Shown here: positions 48,055 through 61,014 of the stretch, piece after piece
How the letters are laid out: the number at the start of each line of letters is the position of its first letter
How positions within the stretch are numbered: the stretch's first letter is position 1
Assembly (NCBI RefSeq): GCF_028689295.1
Contig: NZ_JAQTWL010000008.1
Coordinates: 1 to 64,000, forward strand
DNA length: 64,000 nucleotides
Direction: 5' to 3'
Source: Rhodoferax sp.
Lineage (GTDB): Bacteria > Pseudomonadota > Gammaproteobacteria > Burkholderiales > Burkholderiaceae_C
Position numbers and translations under genes: made by a program
Notes under the pieces: generated by a model
Told to the model about the DNA's origin: nothing
Databases searched by the model: none
Seen by the model: only the letters and a program-made list of their open reading frames with translations

Positions 48055-49338
48055 TTAACCAAAGATATTGCGCTCGGCAATGTAAACGAAGGCGCCCGCA
48101 AAATAGCCGATCAGAGCCAAACCGCTGATACGACGCATGTACCAGAAGAAGTCAATTTTTTCCAGGCCCATGGCGGCCACGCCAGCCGCCGAGCCGATGA
48201 TCAGGATCGAGCCGCCGGTACCGGCACAATACGCCATGAACTCCCACAGAAAGCTGTCCGTGGGATGAACATCGAGGCTGTACATGCCCATCGAAGCCGC
48301 CACCAGCGGCACGTTGTCCACCACCGCGCTGGCCAAACCGATGATCATGACAATCACATCCAGACGGCCCACAGAACTGTCCAGCCATTGCGCCAGCGAG
48401 GTCAGGATGTGGGTGTGCTCCAGGGTGGCCACAGCCAGCAAAATGCCGATGAAAAACACGATCGAGCCCATGTCGATCTTGGCGAGCGCGTGGACCAGCG
48501 TCAAAGGTGCGCGCTCGTCGTCTTCCTTGTTACGGTGGATCAGGTCACCCACCAGCCACAACAGGCCCAAGCCAAACAAAATGCCCATGAAAGGAGGCAA
48601 ATGGGTGAGGGTCTTGAACACCGGCACCGCCACCAGAATGCCCAGGCCCATGGCAAACATGAAGTTCTGCTCAAAGGCGGTGGTCTCCGTGTGTTTTTTC
48701 GTCGTGCCATCTGCCACGCCCACCACAGGCTTGGCGCCCATGACGTAGCTGGTGACCGCGAGCGGCACCACCAGATTGATCAGCGACGGCAAAAAGACGC
48801 CCTCGATGATGGCCAAGGAAGTGATTTGACCGCCGATCCAGAGCATGGTGGTCGTCACGTCGCCAATGGGAGACCAGGCGCCGCCGGCGTTGGCGGCGAT
48901 GACGATGATGCCGGCAAAAAACAGGCGGTCTTCACGCTTGCCCAGCAGCTTTTTCATCAGGGAAATCATCACGATGGTGGTGGTCAGGTTATCCAGAATG
49001 GCGCTCAGAAAAAACGTGACAAAACCGACCATCCACATCAGCGTGGACAATTTCTTGGTCTTGATGCGCGAGGTGATCACCTCAAAGCCGTTATGCGCAT
49101 CGACCACTTCCACAATGGTCATGGCACCCATCAGGAAAAACACGATTTGCGCCGTGCTCATGAGTGATTCGCCCAGTTGCTCACTCACCAAGTGGTGGTC
49201 GCTCATGGACATGGCGTAGATGGTCCAGAGCAGACCAGCTCCGATGAGGGCAGAGGCAGATTTGTTGATTTTGATGGGATGTTCAAGTGCAATGGCCGCA
49301 TAGGCCAGCACAAACACAATGACCAGGGCAGTCAGCAT
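48055..49338 (-). CDS. nhaD: Sodium/proton antiporter NhaD
   Basis: An inner-membrane Na+/H+ exchanger of 427 residues with about 11-12 hydrophobic spans. Segments typical of NhaD are FLSAILDNLTTTIVMISL, IVIAANAGGAWSPIGDVTT and SAVVDNVPLVAASMG. The Asp residues in AILDNLT and AVVDNVP lie within membrane segments. It follows a small lipoprotein gene and its terminator on the same strand. Confidence 0.92.
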   Translation of the reverse strand: MLTALVIVFVLAYAAIALEHPIKINKSASALIGAGLLWTIYAMSMSDHHLVSEQLGESLMSTAQIVFFLMGAMTIVEVVDAHNGFEVITSRIKTKKLSTLMWMVGFVTFFLSAILDNLTTTIVMISLMKKLLGKREDRLFFAGIIVIAANAGGAWSPIGDVTTTMLWIGGQITSLAIIEGVFLPSLINLVVPLAVTSYVMGAKPVVGVADGTTKKHTETTAFEQNFMFAMGLGILVAVPVFKTLTHLPPFMGILFGLGLLWLVGDLIHRNKEDDERAPLTLVHALAKIDMGSIVFFIGILLAVATLEHTHILTSLAQWLDSSVGRLDVIVMIIGLASAVVDNVPLVAASMGMYSLDVHPTDSFLWEFMAYCAGTGGSILIIGSAAGVAAMGLEKIDFFWYMRRISGLALIGYFAGAFVYIAERNIFG

Positions 49339-49465
49339 GGGTTGTCACCTCGAATGTTGTTGTTGAAAGCAGGCTTAATTATGACGGCTTGTTGATGGTG
49401 TCTGTTGACGGTTGGCTTGCAGCTTGTTCTGTAATTCAACAACTGACCCAGTTTTTTCACCAATA

Positions 49466-49490
49466 AAAAAGCCACCCGAAGGTGGCTTTT
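49466..49490. terminator. Rho-independent terminator after the small lipoprotein gene
   Basis: GCCACC (49471-49476), CGAA, GGTGGC (49481-49486). On the minus strand it is followed by TTTTTT, ending the lipoprotein transcript. On the plus strand it is followed by TTTT. Confidence 0.88.
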
Positions 49491-49510
49491 GAAGAAAAAT
49501 TGCAATGCAA

Positions 49511-49705
49511 TTATTTCTTGACTTCTTCAGAAGCGGCGGCAGCAGGTGCAGCAGCAGAGGCAGCAGGTGCAGCCTCAACTGCCGGTGCGGGTGCAGGTGC
49601 AGCGACGGGAGCCGGTGCAGGTGCTGGCGCTTCTTCTTTTTTGCCACAAGCAGACAGAGCGGCGGCGGCAGCGATCACGGCGATCAGAACGAGAGATTTA
49701 TTCAT
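49511..49705 (-). CDS. Small Ala/Pro-rich lipoprotein
   Basis: A 64-residue precursor: MNKSLVLIAVIAAAAALSAC is a lipoprotein signal with lipobox LSAC (Cys20), then KKEE and an Ala/Pro/Val-rich low-complexity tail (APAPAP repeats) ending in SEEVKK. The mature protein would be about 45 residues tethered to a membrane. The function is unknown; such tails can be flexible linkers. It has its own terminator (49466-49490), suggesting a short monocistronic transcript. The alternative start at 49762 would bury the lipobox. Confidence 0.85.
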   Translation of the reverse strand: MNKSLVLIAVIAAAAALSACGKKEEAPAPAPAPVAAPAPAPAVEAAPAASAAAPAAAASEEVKK

Positions 49706-49804
49706 GTGTATTACCTGATAAAAAAAGACAATTTCCGGAAATTGAATTGTGGTACCCCACAAAACCTAGCCGATCAACCTGGAGTTGACGCGACTTGGGT
49801 GCGA

Positions 49805-49810
49805 ATTATA
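49805..49810 (-). promoter_or_regulatory. Probable -10 box for the lipoprotein gene
   Basis: TATAAT on the minus strand, about 100 nt upstream of the lipoprotein start. A matching -35 is weak (CGTAAA at 49828-49833). Confidence 0.4.
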
Positions 49811-49888
49811 GTTTCGAACTACTGGTTTTTACGCTTGACTGATAACTCGAATTATGTTTGCAACAATCTATCAGTTAGATGAAGTGCC

Positions 49889-51037
49889 TCATGCTTGCGC
49901 CTGAAGCCATCCGGCGTCGCACCATGACGTCAGCAGCGCGAAGGCTTGCGCGCTGAGTTTGGTTACCTCACGGCCCGACAAGATGCGGTCGTTGGCCAAA
50001 GCGCGCATCAGGGTGGCGTCCCGACCCGAGGCGCTGAAGCTCTCGCCGTTGATGAAAATATGATGCGCATCGAACATCATGCGGGTGCGCCGGTCCAGGC
50101 GGATGCCGCAGGTTTGCAGGGCTTGCCCCTCTTTGAAAGACACCGCCCGCGCTTCAAACCAGACATTGGGTTTGGGTTCGGTCATATATTCGCCAAGACC
50201 CCGCGCCAGGGCCCGGCTGTCCTGCAGAGCATCTTGCAGCGCATCCTGGGCAAATTCCAGCATCCTGGCCGGGATCTCTGCAGGTTGATCGACAGCAGGC
50301 TGATCCGGGTCACGGTACAAACTCACGCCCACCTCCTCCTCGGCTTCTTCGGCTAGGCGCTGCAATAGTTCACGCGCCAGCTCGGCGCGGTTGGGTATGC
50401 GAAAACCCACGGAATAGGTCATGCATTCGCCCACCGCAATGCCGTCGTGCGCATAACGCGGCGGCAAATACAGCAGGTCACCCGGTTCCAGCAGGTATTC
50501 GACTTCGGGGGCAAAGTTGGCCAGAATCTTCAACGGCACATCGGGCTGCAGACTCATGTCCTTCTGGCGACCAATGCGCCAGCGCCGCTGACCCTGTGCC
50601 TGCAACAAGAACACGTCATAGCTGTCGAAGTGCGGCCCCACGCCACCGCCATCGGTGGCAAAACTGATCATCAGGTCATCCAGCCGGGCATCGGGCACAA
50701 AACGGAACTGGTTCATCAAGTCATGCACGCGGTCGTGGTGCAAATCAACACCTTGCACCAGAATCGTCCAGCCTGACTGCTTCAAGGGCGGCAAGGCGCG
50801 CCGCTGGAACGGCCCGTGTTTGAAGCGCCATCCCGGCTTGCTGCCAGGTTCCTGAATCACCATGCGGGTCTGGGCGTCTTCATTGGCGGCCAACTCGAAC
50901 AGTTGCGTGCGATCCAGCAGGGGTTTGAAGCCAGGCACGGCCTGCCTGACCATCAATGGTTTCTTTTGCCAGTAGCGTTTCATGAACACTTGGGGACTGA
51001 TGCCGCCTAATAAAGGCAGCGCTTGGGTGACATCCAT
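49889..51037 (-). CDS. roxA: Ribosomal protein uL16 arginine hydroxylase RoxA family (cupin/JmjC)
   Basis: A 382-residue 2-oxoglutarate/Fe(II) oxygenase. E. coli RoxA (YcfD) hydroxylates an arginine in ribosomal protein L16. The iron ligands are visible: His136 and Asp138 in GVGPHFDSYDVF and His197 in LPPRYAHDGIA. The C-terminal region matches RoxA length. It is divergent from the SlyD-like FKBP gene, with 40 nt between starts. Confidence 0.92.
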   Translation of the reverse strand: MDVTQALPLLGGISPQVFMKRYWQKKPLMVRQAVPGFKPLLDRTQLFELAANEDAQTRMVIQEPGSKPGWRFKHGPFQRRALPPLKQSGWTILVQGVDLHHDRVHDLMNQFRFVPDARLDDLMISFATDGGGVGPHFDSYDVFLLQAQGQRRWRIGRQKDMSLQPDVPLKILANFAPEVEYLLEPGDLLYLPPRYAHDGIAVGECMTYSVGFRIPNRAELARELLQRLAEEAEEEVGVSLYRDPDQPAVDQPAEIPARMLEFAQDALQDALQDSRALARGLGEYMTEPKPNVWFEARAVSFKEGQALQTCGIRLDRRTRMMFDAHHIFINGESFSASGRDATLMRALANDRILSGREVTKLSAQAFALLTSWCDAGWLQAQA

Positions 51038-51077
51038 GGGGTTCTCCGTTCAGGTTTTTGTCTGCGACAATTCTCGT

Positions 51078-51611
51078 ATGGAAATCACACAACAATGCGT
51101 CGTCGCTTTATCTTGGACACTCAATGACTCTTTGGGTGAGGAATTGGACGTGCTCGAAGAACCGGTGGAGTTTTTGGTGGGGGGCAGCGACTTGTTCGAA
51201 GTGATTGAGGCCGCGCTGCAAGGCCATGAGGTCGGCGCCACCCTGAACCTGCACATCGAACCCGAGCAGGGCTTTGGCGAGTTCAACGAGCAACTGATCT
51301 TTCTGGAGCCGCGCGAGCTCTTTCCACCTGAACTCGAAGAAGGCATGACCTTCGAGGGCACCGCCCTGCCCGCCGGCTGCAACCCCGACATGCCGCATGA
51401 CGTACTCTACACCGTGACCGACATTTACCCCGAGCATGTGGTGCTGGACGGCAACCATCCGTTGGCGGGCATCGCTTTGCGCCTGACGCTGCAGGTGCGC
51501 GGCGTGCGAGAAGCCACCGAAGAAGAAATTGGCTGCGGCAGCGCAGGCACCGGCTTCTTCAAGATCACCCCCAAGCACAGCATGGCGCCGGGCAGCGATT
51601 TGCTGCAGTAA
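51078..51611 (+). CDS. FKBP-type peptidyl-prolyl isomerase, SlyD-like
   Basis: A 177-residue cytoplasmic FKBP with an inserted-flap layout like SlyD (LIFLEPRELFPPELEEGM, then a flap). The N-terminal strand LSWTLNDSLGEELDVLEEP and GGSDLFEVIEAALQGHEVG are typical. The His-rich metal tail of E. coli SlyD is missing, so nickel delivery is not suggested. ATG 51078 aligns with the family N-terminus. It is convergent with dut. Confidence 0.88.
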   Translation: MEITQQCVVALSWTLNDSLGEELDVLEEPVEFLVGGSDLFEVIEAALQGHEVGATLNLHIEPEQGFGEFNEQLIFLEPRELFPPELEEGMTFEGTALPAGCNPDMPHDVLYTVTDIYPEHVVLDGNHPLAGIALRLTLQVRGVREATEEEIGCGSAGTGFFKITPKHSMAPGSDLLQ

Positions 51612-51627
51612 CAGGTGTCGTCATGGC

Positions 51628-52073
51628 TCAGGCTTTGCCGGTCGAGCCGTAGCCGCTTTCGCCGCGTTGGCTGGCAACAAACTCGGTCACCACGTTGAAC
51701 TGCGCCTGCACCACCGGCACGATAACCAACTGCGCAATGCGCTCCATCGGCTCGATGGTGAAAGCCACATCGCTGCGATTCCAGGCGCTCACCATCAGCT
51801 GGCCCTGGTAGTCGCTGTCGATCAGACCCACGAGATTTCCCAGCACAATGCCGTGCTTGTGCCCCAGGCCGGAGCGCGGCAGGATCATGGCGGCAAAGCC
51901 GGTATCCTGCAAATAAATCGCTATGCCGGTTGGCACCAACTGCCAGGCATTGGCGGCCAGCGTCAGGGGCGCGTCCAGGCAGGCGCGCAAATCCAGACCC
52001 GCGCTCCCGGGCGTGGCATAGGCGGGCAGCAGGTCCGCCATGCGCGGGTCGATCACCTTCACATCGATGCTCA

Positions 52074-52077
<4 letters not shown>
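51628..52077 (-). CDS. dut: dUTP diphosphatase
   Basis: Dut hydrolyses dUTP to dUMP, keeping uracil out of DNA and feeding dTMP synthesis. The 149-residue trimeric enzyme has motif 1-like [10 protein letters not shown], motif 2 [15 protein letters not shown], motif 3 [11 protein letters not shown] and the C-terminal motif [13 protein letters not shown] 52077 overlaps the coaBC stop (ATGATGA); ATG 52074 is also possible. A GGAGAG site lies at the right distance. Confidence 0.97.
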
Positions 52078-55058
<2,981 letters not shown>

Positions 55059-55059
<1 letters not shown>

Positions 55060-55916
55060 TGAAGCTGTGCGGTTTTGAGGTGGGTCTGACGCAGCCGTTT
55101 TTTCTGATCGCCGGGCCCTGCGTCATCGAGTCCGAGCAATTGCAGATGGACACCGCCGGCACCTTGAAGGAAATCACAGCCAGCTTGGGCATCCCCTTCA
55201 TTTTCAAAAGCAGCTTTGACAAGGCCAACCGCTCCAGCGGCGGCACCTTTCGCGGCCCCGGCATCGACAAAGGGCTGGAGATTCTGGCCAAAGTCAAACG
55301 CGAATTGGGTTTGCCAGTACTGACCGACATCCACTCGGAAGACCAGATTGCGCAAGTGGCTGCGGTAGTGGACGTGCTGCAAACCCCTGCTTTCTTGTGC
55401 CGCCAGACCGACTTCATTCGGGCCGTGGCCCAATCCGGCAAGCCGGTGAATATCAAAAAAGGGCAGTTTCTGGCGCCCGGCGACATGAAGAATGTGATCG
55501 ACAAGGCCCGCGCGGCAGCCCGTGAAAAAGGCCTGTCCGAAGACAACTTCATGGCCTGCGAGCGTGGTGTGAGCTTTGGCTACAACAATCTGGTGAGCGA
55601 CATGCGCTCGCTGGCCATCATGCGCGACACCGGCGCACCCGTGGTGTTCGACGCTACCCATTCGGTGCAATTGCCCGGCGGCCAAGGCACCAGCAGCGGT
55701 GGCCAGCGCGAGATGGTACCGGTGCTGGCGCGGGCGGCGGTGGCGGTGGGCGTGGCGGGCCTGTTTATGGAGACGCATCCGGATCCGGCCAAAGCCCTGA
55801 GCGACGGTCCCAATGCGGTGCCGCTCAAACACATGAAAGCCCTGCTGGAAACCCTGTTGGCGCTGGATCAGGTGACCAAGCGGCACGGCTTCCTGGAAAA
55901 TCATTTTGCGGCCTGA
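55059..55916 (+). CDS. kdsA: 3-deoxy-8-phosphooctulonate synthase
   Basis: KdsA joins arabinose 5-phosphate and PEP to Kdo 8-phosphate for LPS inner core. It has 285 residues, with [15 protein letters not shown] at the N-terminus, [12 protein letters not shown], and GANQ-type/[13 protein letters not shown] near the C-terminus. It is linked to pyrG by a one-base overlap and to eno by 51 nt. Confidence 0.97.
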
Positions 55917-55955
55917 GCACCAAGCTTATGCTGTGACCCGTTTGAATATTTTTAG

Positions 55956-57251
<1,296 letters not shown>

Positions 57252-57259
57252 GGCCGGCC

Positions 57260-57538
57260 ATGGGTTCGCGTTCAGTGATGTTCGCCCTGATTGCACTGCT
57301 CGTGATGGTTCACGCGCAACTGTGGTTCGGTCGCGGCAGCATTTCGAACGTGGCCCAGTTGCAGGCGCGACTCAAGGCGCAATTCCAGCACAATCAGCAG
57401 GCCGAACAGGCCAACCTGCAGCTTGCCGCGGAAGTACGGGATCTGAAAGAAGGTCTCGAAATGGTCGAGGAAAAAGCCCGCATGGAGTTGGGCATGATCA
57501 AGGTCAACGAGATCTACGTTCAAATCGCCAAACGCTAA
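57260..57538 (+). CDS. ftsB: Cell division protein FtsB
   Basis: A 92-residue septum protein with one N-terminal membrane span (about 6-20, VMFALIALLVMVHAQLW) and a coiled coil (LQARLKAQFQHNQQAEQANL) that joins FtsL and FtsQ. The length is usual. It starts 9 nt after eno. Confidence 0.94.
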   Translation: MGSRSVMFALIALLVMVHAQLWFGRGSISNVAQLQARLKAQFQHNQQAEQANLQLAAEVRDLKEGLEMVEEKARMELGMIKVNEIYVQIAKR

Positions 57539-57798
57539 CCACCTTTGGAAAATTTTCGCCACGGTATTTCGCCACGGCAAGCACTGGTGACACTACAATC
57601 AATTTGCCTGCCGTGTTTGCCGGGTTTTATATTTCCTTGAACCAATGCTCATAGAGCTCGGGCTTGGAACATTGTCCTGTCAGCGTGATCATCTCGCGTT
57701 AGATGAACCCAAGACACCGACTGACTTCGCCCACCTGAACCCCGGTTCAGGATGAGGACCCGGCAACACGCGCAGGCATCCTACCCATTTCCTCCCAC
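57539..57798. other. Leader upstream of the TauE-type exporter
   Basis: A 260-nt gap with no gene. It has two direct TTCGCCACGG copies (57555-57564 and 57568-57577), a -10-like TACAAT (57594-57599) and an almost perfect palindrome CCTGAACC-CC-GGTTCAGG (57733-57750) before the TauE gene at 57799. These could be operator sites. Confidence 0.55.
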
Positions 57799-58617
57799 AT
57801 GCACTTTGAACCGCTTTTAATTGCTGAACTGGCAACGCTAGGTTTGTGTTCTGGTTTTTTGGCAGGGCTTTTAGGCATTGGCGGCGGCATGATCATGGTG
57901 CCGTTTGTGATCATGATTTTGACCTACCGCGGTGTGGCGCCTGAACTGGCCATCAAAATTGCCATCGCCACGTCCATGGCAACCATTGTCTTCACTTCCA
58001 TTTCCAGTGTCCGGGCGCACCACAAACGGCGGGCGGTGCGCTGGGACCTGGTTAAAAAATTAGCCCCTGGCATTGTTTTGGGCGGCGCGCTTGCCAGCAT
58101 GGGTGTTTTTGCCGTACTTAAGGGTTCTTCGCTGGCGATATTTTTTGCGTTCTTCGTCGGCTTCTCGGCCACACAGATATTTCTGGACAAAAAACCACCT
58201 CCCGGCCGACAAATTCCCGGAACACTTGGCATGCTCGGTGCCGGTTCGGTCATCGGTTTTTTCTCAGGACTGGTGGGTGCTGGCGGTGCTTTTATCAGTG
58301 TGCCTTTCATGACTTGGGTAAACGTTTCTATTTACCACGCCGTGGCGACTTCAGCAGCTTTGGGTTTCCCCATTGCCCTGGCCAATGCCACGGGTTATGC
58401 CCTGAGCGGCTTGAATATTGAGCACTTGCCGCCCTATTCCCTGGGCTACATCTGGCTACCCGGTCTGGTGGTGATTGCCAGTTGCAGCGTGGTAACAGCG
58501 CAACTGGGGGCCAAAGCAACGCACAGTCTCCCAGTGAAACGCCTCAAACGCGTCTTTGCCAGCATTCTGTATCTGTTGGCTTTCTACATGTTCTACAAAG
58601 GCCTAACCACCTTGTAG
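57799..58617 (+). CDS. Sulfite exporter TauE/SafE family protein
   Basis: A 272-residue inner-membrane protein with about 7-8 hydrophobic spans and two repeats containing LLGIGGGMIMVPFV and FSGLVGAGGAFISVPFMTW, the TauE/SafE signature. Members move sulfite, sulfoacetate or other organic anions outward. The substrate is not determined. Its long leader has palindromic sites, so regulated expression is possible. A bidirectional terminator follows. Confidence 0.9.
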   Translation: MHFEPLLIAELATLGLCSGFLAGLLGIGGGMIMVPFVIMILTYRGVAPELAIKIAIATSMATIVFTSISSVRAHHKRRAVRWDLVKKLAPGIVLGGALASMGVFAVLKGSSLAIFFAFFVGFSATQIFLDKKPPPGRQIPGTLGMLGAGSVIGFFSGLVGAGGAFISVPFMTWVNVSIYHAVATSAALGFPIALANATGYALSGLNIEHLPPYSLGYIWLPGLVVIASCSVVTAQLGAKATHSLPVKRLKRVFASILYLLAFYMFYKGLTTL

Positions 58618-58644
58618 CGCATTGCGTCTGAAGTTGGTGTTCAT

Positions 58645-58681
58645 AAAAAAACCGCCGGTGTTTTCACACGGGCGGTTTTTA
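58645..58681. terminator. Bidirectional terminator between TauE and rplI
   Basis: Stem ACCGCC (58651-58656) and GGCGGT (58671-58676), with a run of As before and a run of Ts after. It ends the TauE gene on the plus strand and the rpsF-rplI operon on the minus strand. Confidence 0.85.
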
Positions 58682-58697
58682 AATGACGCGAGCTGTA

Positions 58698-59150
58698 TCA
58701 GGCAGTTTCGCCGTAAACCGAGACGGTGATTTCAACCACCACATCGGTGTGCAGTGCGACACTGACCGTGCTGTCACTGACCGTCTTGATCGGGCCATTG
58801 GGCATGCGCACTTGCGCTTTGGTCACGCCAAAACCTGACTTGGTTAGTTCTTCTGCGATGTCAGCGTTGGTCACCGAGCCGAACAAGCGGCCATCCACGC
58901 CAGCCTTCTGGGTCAGTTTGCAGGTGTGACCGGCGAGTTTTTCACCGATCGCCTGGCATTCGGCCAATTTGGCGGCTGCCGTCTTTTCGAGTTCAGCGCG
59001 GCGTGCCTCAAACTCCAGCTTGGCAGACTCGGTGGCGCGACGGGCGCGGCCTGACGGAATCAGAAAATTGCGGGCATAGCCGTCCTTGACACGAACGATT
59101 TCACCCAGGTTACCAAGGTTCACCACCTTGTCGAGCAGAATGATTTGCAT
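58698..59150 (-). CDS. rplI: 50S ribosomal protein L9
   Basis: The 150-residue bL9 begins [19 protein letters not shown], typical of the family, with a central helix and a C-terminal domain. It is the last gene of the rpsF-priB-rpsR-rplI operon, 11 nt after rpsR. Confidence 0.97.
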   Translation of the reverse strand: MQIILLDKVVNLGNLGEIVRVKDGYARNFLIPSGRARRATESAKLEFEARRAELEKTAAAKLAECQAIGEKLAGHTCKLTQKAGVDGRLFGSVTNADIAEELTKSGFGVTKAQVRMPNGPIKTVSDSTVSVALHTDVVVEITVSVYGETA

Positions 59151-59161
59151 GGTTGTGGTCC

Positions 59162-59446
59162 TTAGATCTTGTGCTGGTCGCTGTAAGGCAACATGGCCAA
59201 AAAGCGTGCGCGCTTGATGGCAGTGTTGAGCTGGCGCTGGAAAATTGCGCGCGTACCGGTCAGACGCGCGGGAATGATCTTGCCGTTTTCGGCAATGAAA
59301 TCACGCAGGGTGTCGATGTCCTTGTAGTCGATCTCTTCGACGCCCGTCACCGTGAAGCGGCAGAAGCGCTTGCGCTTGAACAGCAGGTTTTGAGCGGGGC
59401 GCTTGGGGCGCTTGTCTTTGTTATTGAAACGTTTTGGTCCGGCCAT
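59162..59446 (-). CDS. rpsR: 30S ribosomal protein S18
   Basis: bS18, 94 residues, with the typical core [20 protein letters not shown], then TGT and the basic ending. It is slightly longer than E. coli S18 because of an N-terminal basic extension. It lies in the rpsF operon between priB and rplI. Confidence 0.97.
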   Translation of the reverse strand: MAGPKRFNNKDKRPKRPAQNLLFKRKRFCRFTVTGVEEIDYKDIDTLRDFIAENGKIIPARLTGTRAIFQRQLNTAIKRARFLAMLPYSDQHKI

Positions 59447-59473
59447 GATGGACTCCTTAAATTTTGAAAAACT

Positions 59474-59788
59474 TTAACTTTGAGTAAATTCTTGAATATG
59501 AAACACCAATTGCCTGCCACCGCGCGGGGAAGCCAGAAAGCCCTTGAAGAGCCAGTTGCTTCCAATTTCCTGTTTGACCAATCGCTCAGCCACAGAACCG
59601 AATGACACGGATTTCAGCAGTGCTTTGACTTGTCTGACCTGACTGGCTTCAAATGCTTCGGAGGCATGCTCTAGCAGACAATTCAAGGCAGGCACACCAG
59701 AAGGCGTATAACGCATGGTGCTGGATTCGACAATTTGCGCCGTCACCATCAACTGGTTGACAGCAGCATTCGCACTAGGTGTTGTCAC
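59474..59788 (-). CDS. priB: Primosomal replication protein N
   Basis: PriB is a single-strand DNA-binding OB-fold protein that helps restart stalled forks with PriA. The 104-residue protein begins MTTPSANAAVNQL and has GVPALNCLLEHASEAFEA. It has a GTG start at 59788. The location between rpsF and rpsR is the classic one. Confidence 0.93.
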   Translation of the reverse strand: MTTPSANAAVNQLMVTAQIVESSTMRYTPSGVPALNCLLEHASEAFEASQVRQVKALLKSVSFGSVAERLVKQEIGSNWLFKGFLASPRGGRQLVFHIQEFTQS

Positions 59789-59797
59789 TCAATCACT

Positions 59798-60163
59798 TCA
59801 AGCCTGGTATTCGGCTTGTTGCGTTTTGCGGGCGTCTTCGCGCTCGACGGTCTTCATCATGGATGAAGGGCCGGTTTCGGCTTTTTTCTTCAAGACCGTC
59901 AAGTGACGCAACACGGCGTCATTGAATTTGAAGGCATGCTCCAGTTCAGCCATGACCGCCTGGTCGGCCTCGATGTTGACGCACAGGTAATGGGCTTTGG
60001 CCAATTTGTTGATCAGATAGACCAATTGCCGACGGCCCCAGTCTTCAACACGGTGGACTTTGCCGCCGCCGGCAACAATCATGCCTTTGTAGCGCTCCAG
60101 CATAGCTGGAACCTGTTCGCTCTGATCCGGATGGATCATGAGAATGATTTCATAATGACGCAT
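59798..60163 (-). CDS. rpsF: 30S ribosomal protein S6
   Basis: bS6, 121 residues, beginning [38 protein letters not shown] and the region [11 protein letters not shown] are typical. It is the first gene of the operon, and a good -10 (TATAAT, 60245-60250) lies upstream. Confidence 0.97.
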   Translation of the reverse strand: MRHYEIILMIHPDQSEQVPAMLERYKGMIVAGGGKVHRVEDWGRRQLVYLINKLAKAHYLCVNIEADQAVMAELEHAFKFNDAVLRHLTVLKKKAETGPSSMMKTVEREDARKTQQAEYQA

Positions 60164-60244
60164 TGAAACTCCTTTTGGATAAACCTCTGGTGAGGCAGAA
60201 AACCGCCCTCAGCGTCTAATTGAGGTGCGGCAAGGTAACCCGTT

Positions 60245-60250
60245 ATTATA
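60245..60250 (-). promoter_or_regulatory. Probable -10 of the rpsF operon
   Basis: TATAAT on the minus strand, about 80 nt upstream of the rpsF start. The -35 at 17 nt is weak. Confidence 0.45.
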
Positions 60251-60520
60251 GCGATGTATGAAGCTTTTCTTGATCATTCGGGTGCGACTCACTATCTTGA
60301 CCGAGCCGATAGGCAATGACTGGCTGATCGCGCTGGCGTAGTCCAGCTGATACTGGCGCTGACTCAGGTAACGCCAGCACTGGCGCTCAGGAGCATCACT
60401 TTGAGCGTATCAGGGCGCTCCAGGTCAACTTGGTCCTTTCATTGCGGTGAATGCCTCGTGCTTTACGACACATCACTTTGAATCGCACCCGCAAGGACAG
60501 TTAGATGCCTGTCTCACTGT

Positions 60521-60526
60521 TACAAT
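60521..60526 (+). promoter_or_regulatory. Probable -10 of rpsT
   Basis: TACAAT 44 nt upstream of the rpsT start. No clear -35 was found. Confidence 0.4.
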
Positions 60527-60570
60527 CTGCGGTTTGCTGACAACATCCACAGACTCAAGGAACATACATC

Positions 60571-60870
60571 ATGGCATCTGGAAAACCCAAGAAAAAGAAC
60601 CCGCGCCTGGCGTCGGGCCGTAAGCGCGTCCGTCAGGACGTCAAAATCAACGCAGCAAACACCTCGCTGCGTTCCAAATACCGCACTGCGGTGAAGAACG
60701 TGGAAAAAGCAGTTCTGGGTGGCGATAAAGCCAAGGCCACAGAACTCTTTGCCAAGATGCAAGCTGTGGTTGACACCGTGGCTGACAAAGGCATCTTCCA
60801 CAAAAACAAGGCAGCTCGGGACAAGAGTCGCTTGTCCGCCAAGGTGAAAACCTTGGCACTCGCCGCCTAA
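60571..60870 (+). CDS. rpsT: 30S ribosomal protein S20
   Basis: A 99-residue, very basic bS20 beginning [19 protein letters not shown] with the helical core typical of the family. It is monocistronic, with three hairpins behind it (60866-60991). Confidence 0.97.
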   Translation: MASGKPKKKNPRLASGRKRVRQDVKINAANTSLRSKYRTAVKNVEKAVLGGDKAKATELFAKMQAVVDTVADKGIFHKNKAARDKSRLSAKVKTLALAA

Positions 60871-60930
60871 ATATTCAGGTATTTAGGCAAATTGCACGAA
60901 CCTGTCACTGATTAAAGAGAGGCAGGTTCG
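60866..60930 (+). repeat. Two inverted repeats in the rpsT 3' region
   Basis: CCTAAATA-TTCAGG-TATTTAGG (60866-60887) covers the rpsT stop codon. CGAACCTG (60897-60904) and CAGGTTCG (60923-60930) form a second perfect stem with an 18-nt loop. Confidence 0.8.
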
Positions 60931-60962
60931 CCGTTTGTAACGGGTGCGCTGTCAGCAAAAGC

Positions 60963-60991
60963 AAAAAAGCCGTCCTCGTGACGGCTTTTTT
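60963..60991. terminator. Bidirectional rho-independent terminator
   Basis: GCCGTC (60969-60974), CTCGT, GACGGC (60980-60985), with six As before and six Ts after. It ends rpsT (plus) and the DUF3579 gene (minus). Confidence 0.92.
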
Positions 60992-61014
60992 GCGTCTCTA
61001 CGATCACTTTGACA

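Larger units (their letters stand above)
60164..60570. other. 407-bp divergent intergenic region before rpsT
   Basis: No gene is supported. The rpsF side holds a TATAAT on the minus strand at 60245-60250. The middle has ACTGGCGCT twice (60352-60360 and 60379-60387) with similar flanks, and several GCGCTGGCG/CGCCAGC inverted pieces. A TACAAT (60521-60526) precedes rpsT. The middle may be a decayed repeat or a small RNA; I cannot decide. Confidence 0.5.

Noticed and set aside
47020..49167. A 715-codon open frame opposite the hydroxyacid dehydrogenase and nhaD genes
   Set aside because: His/Gln-rich low-complexity translation and no domain; both minus-strand genes are clear.
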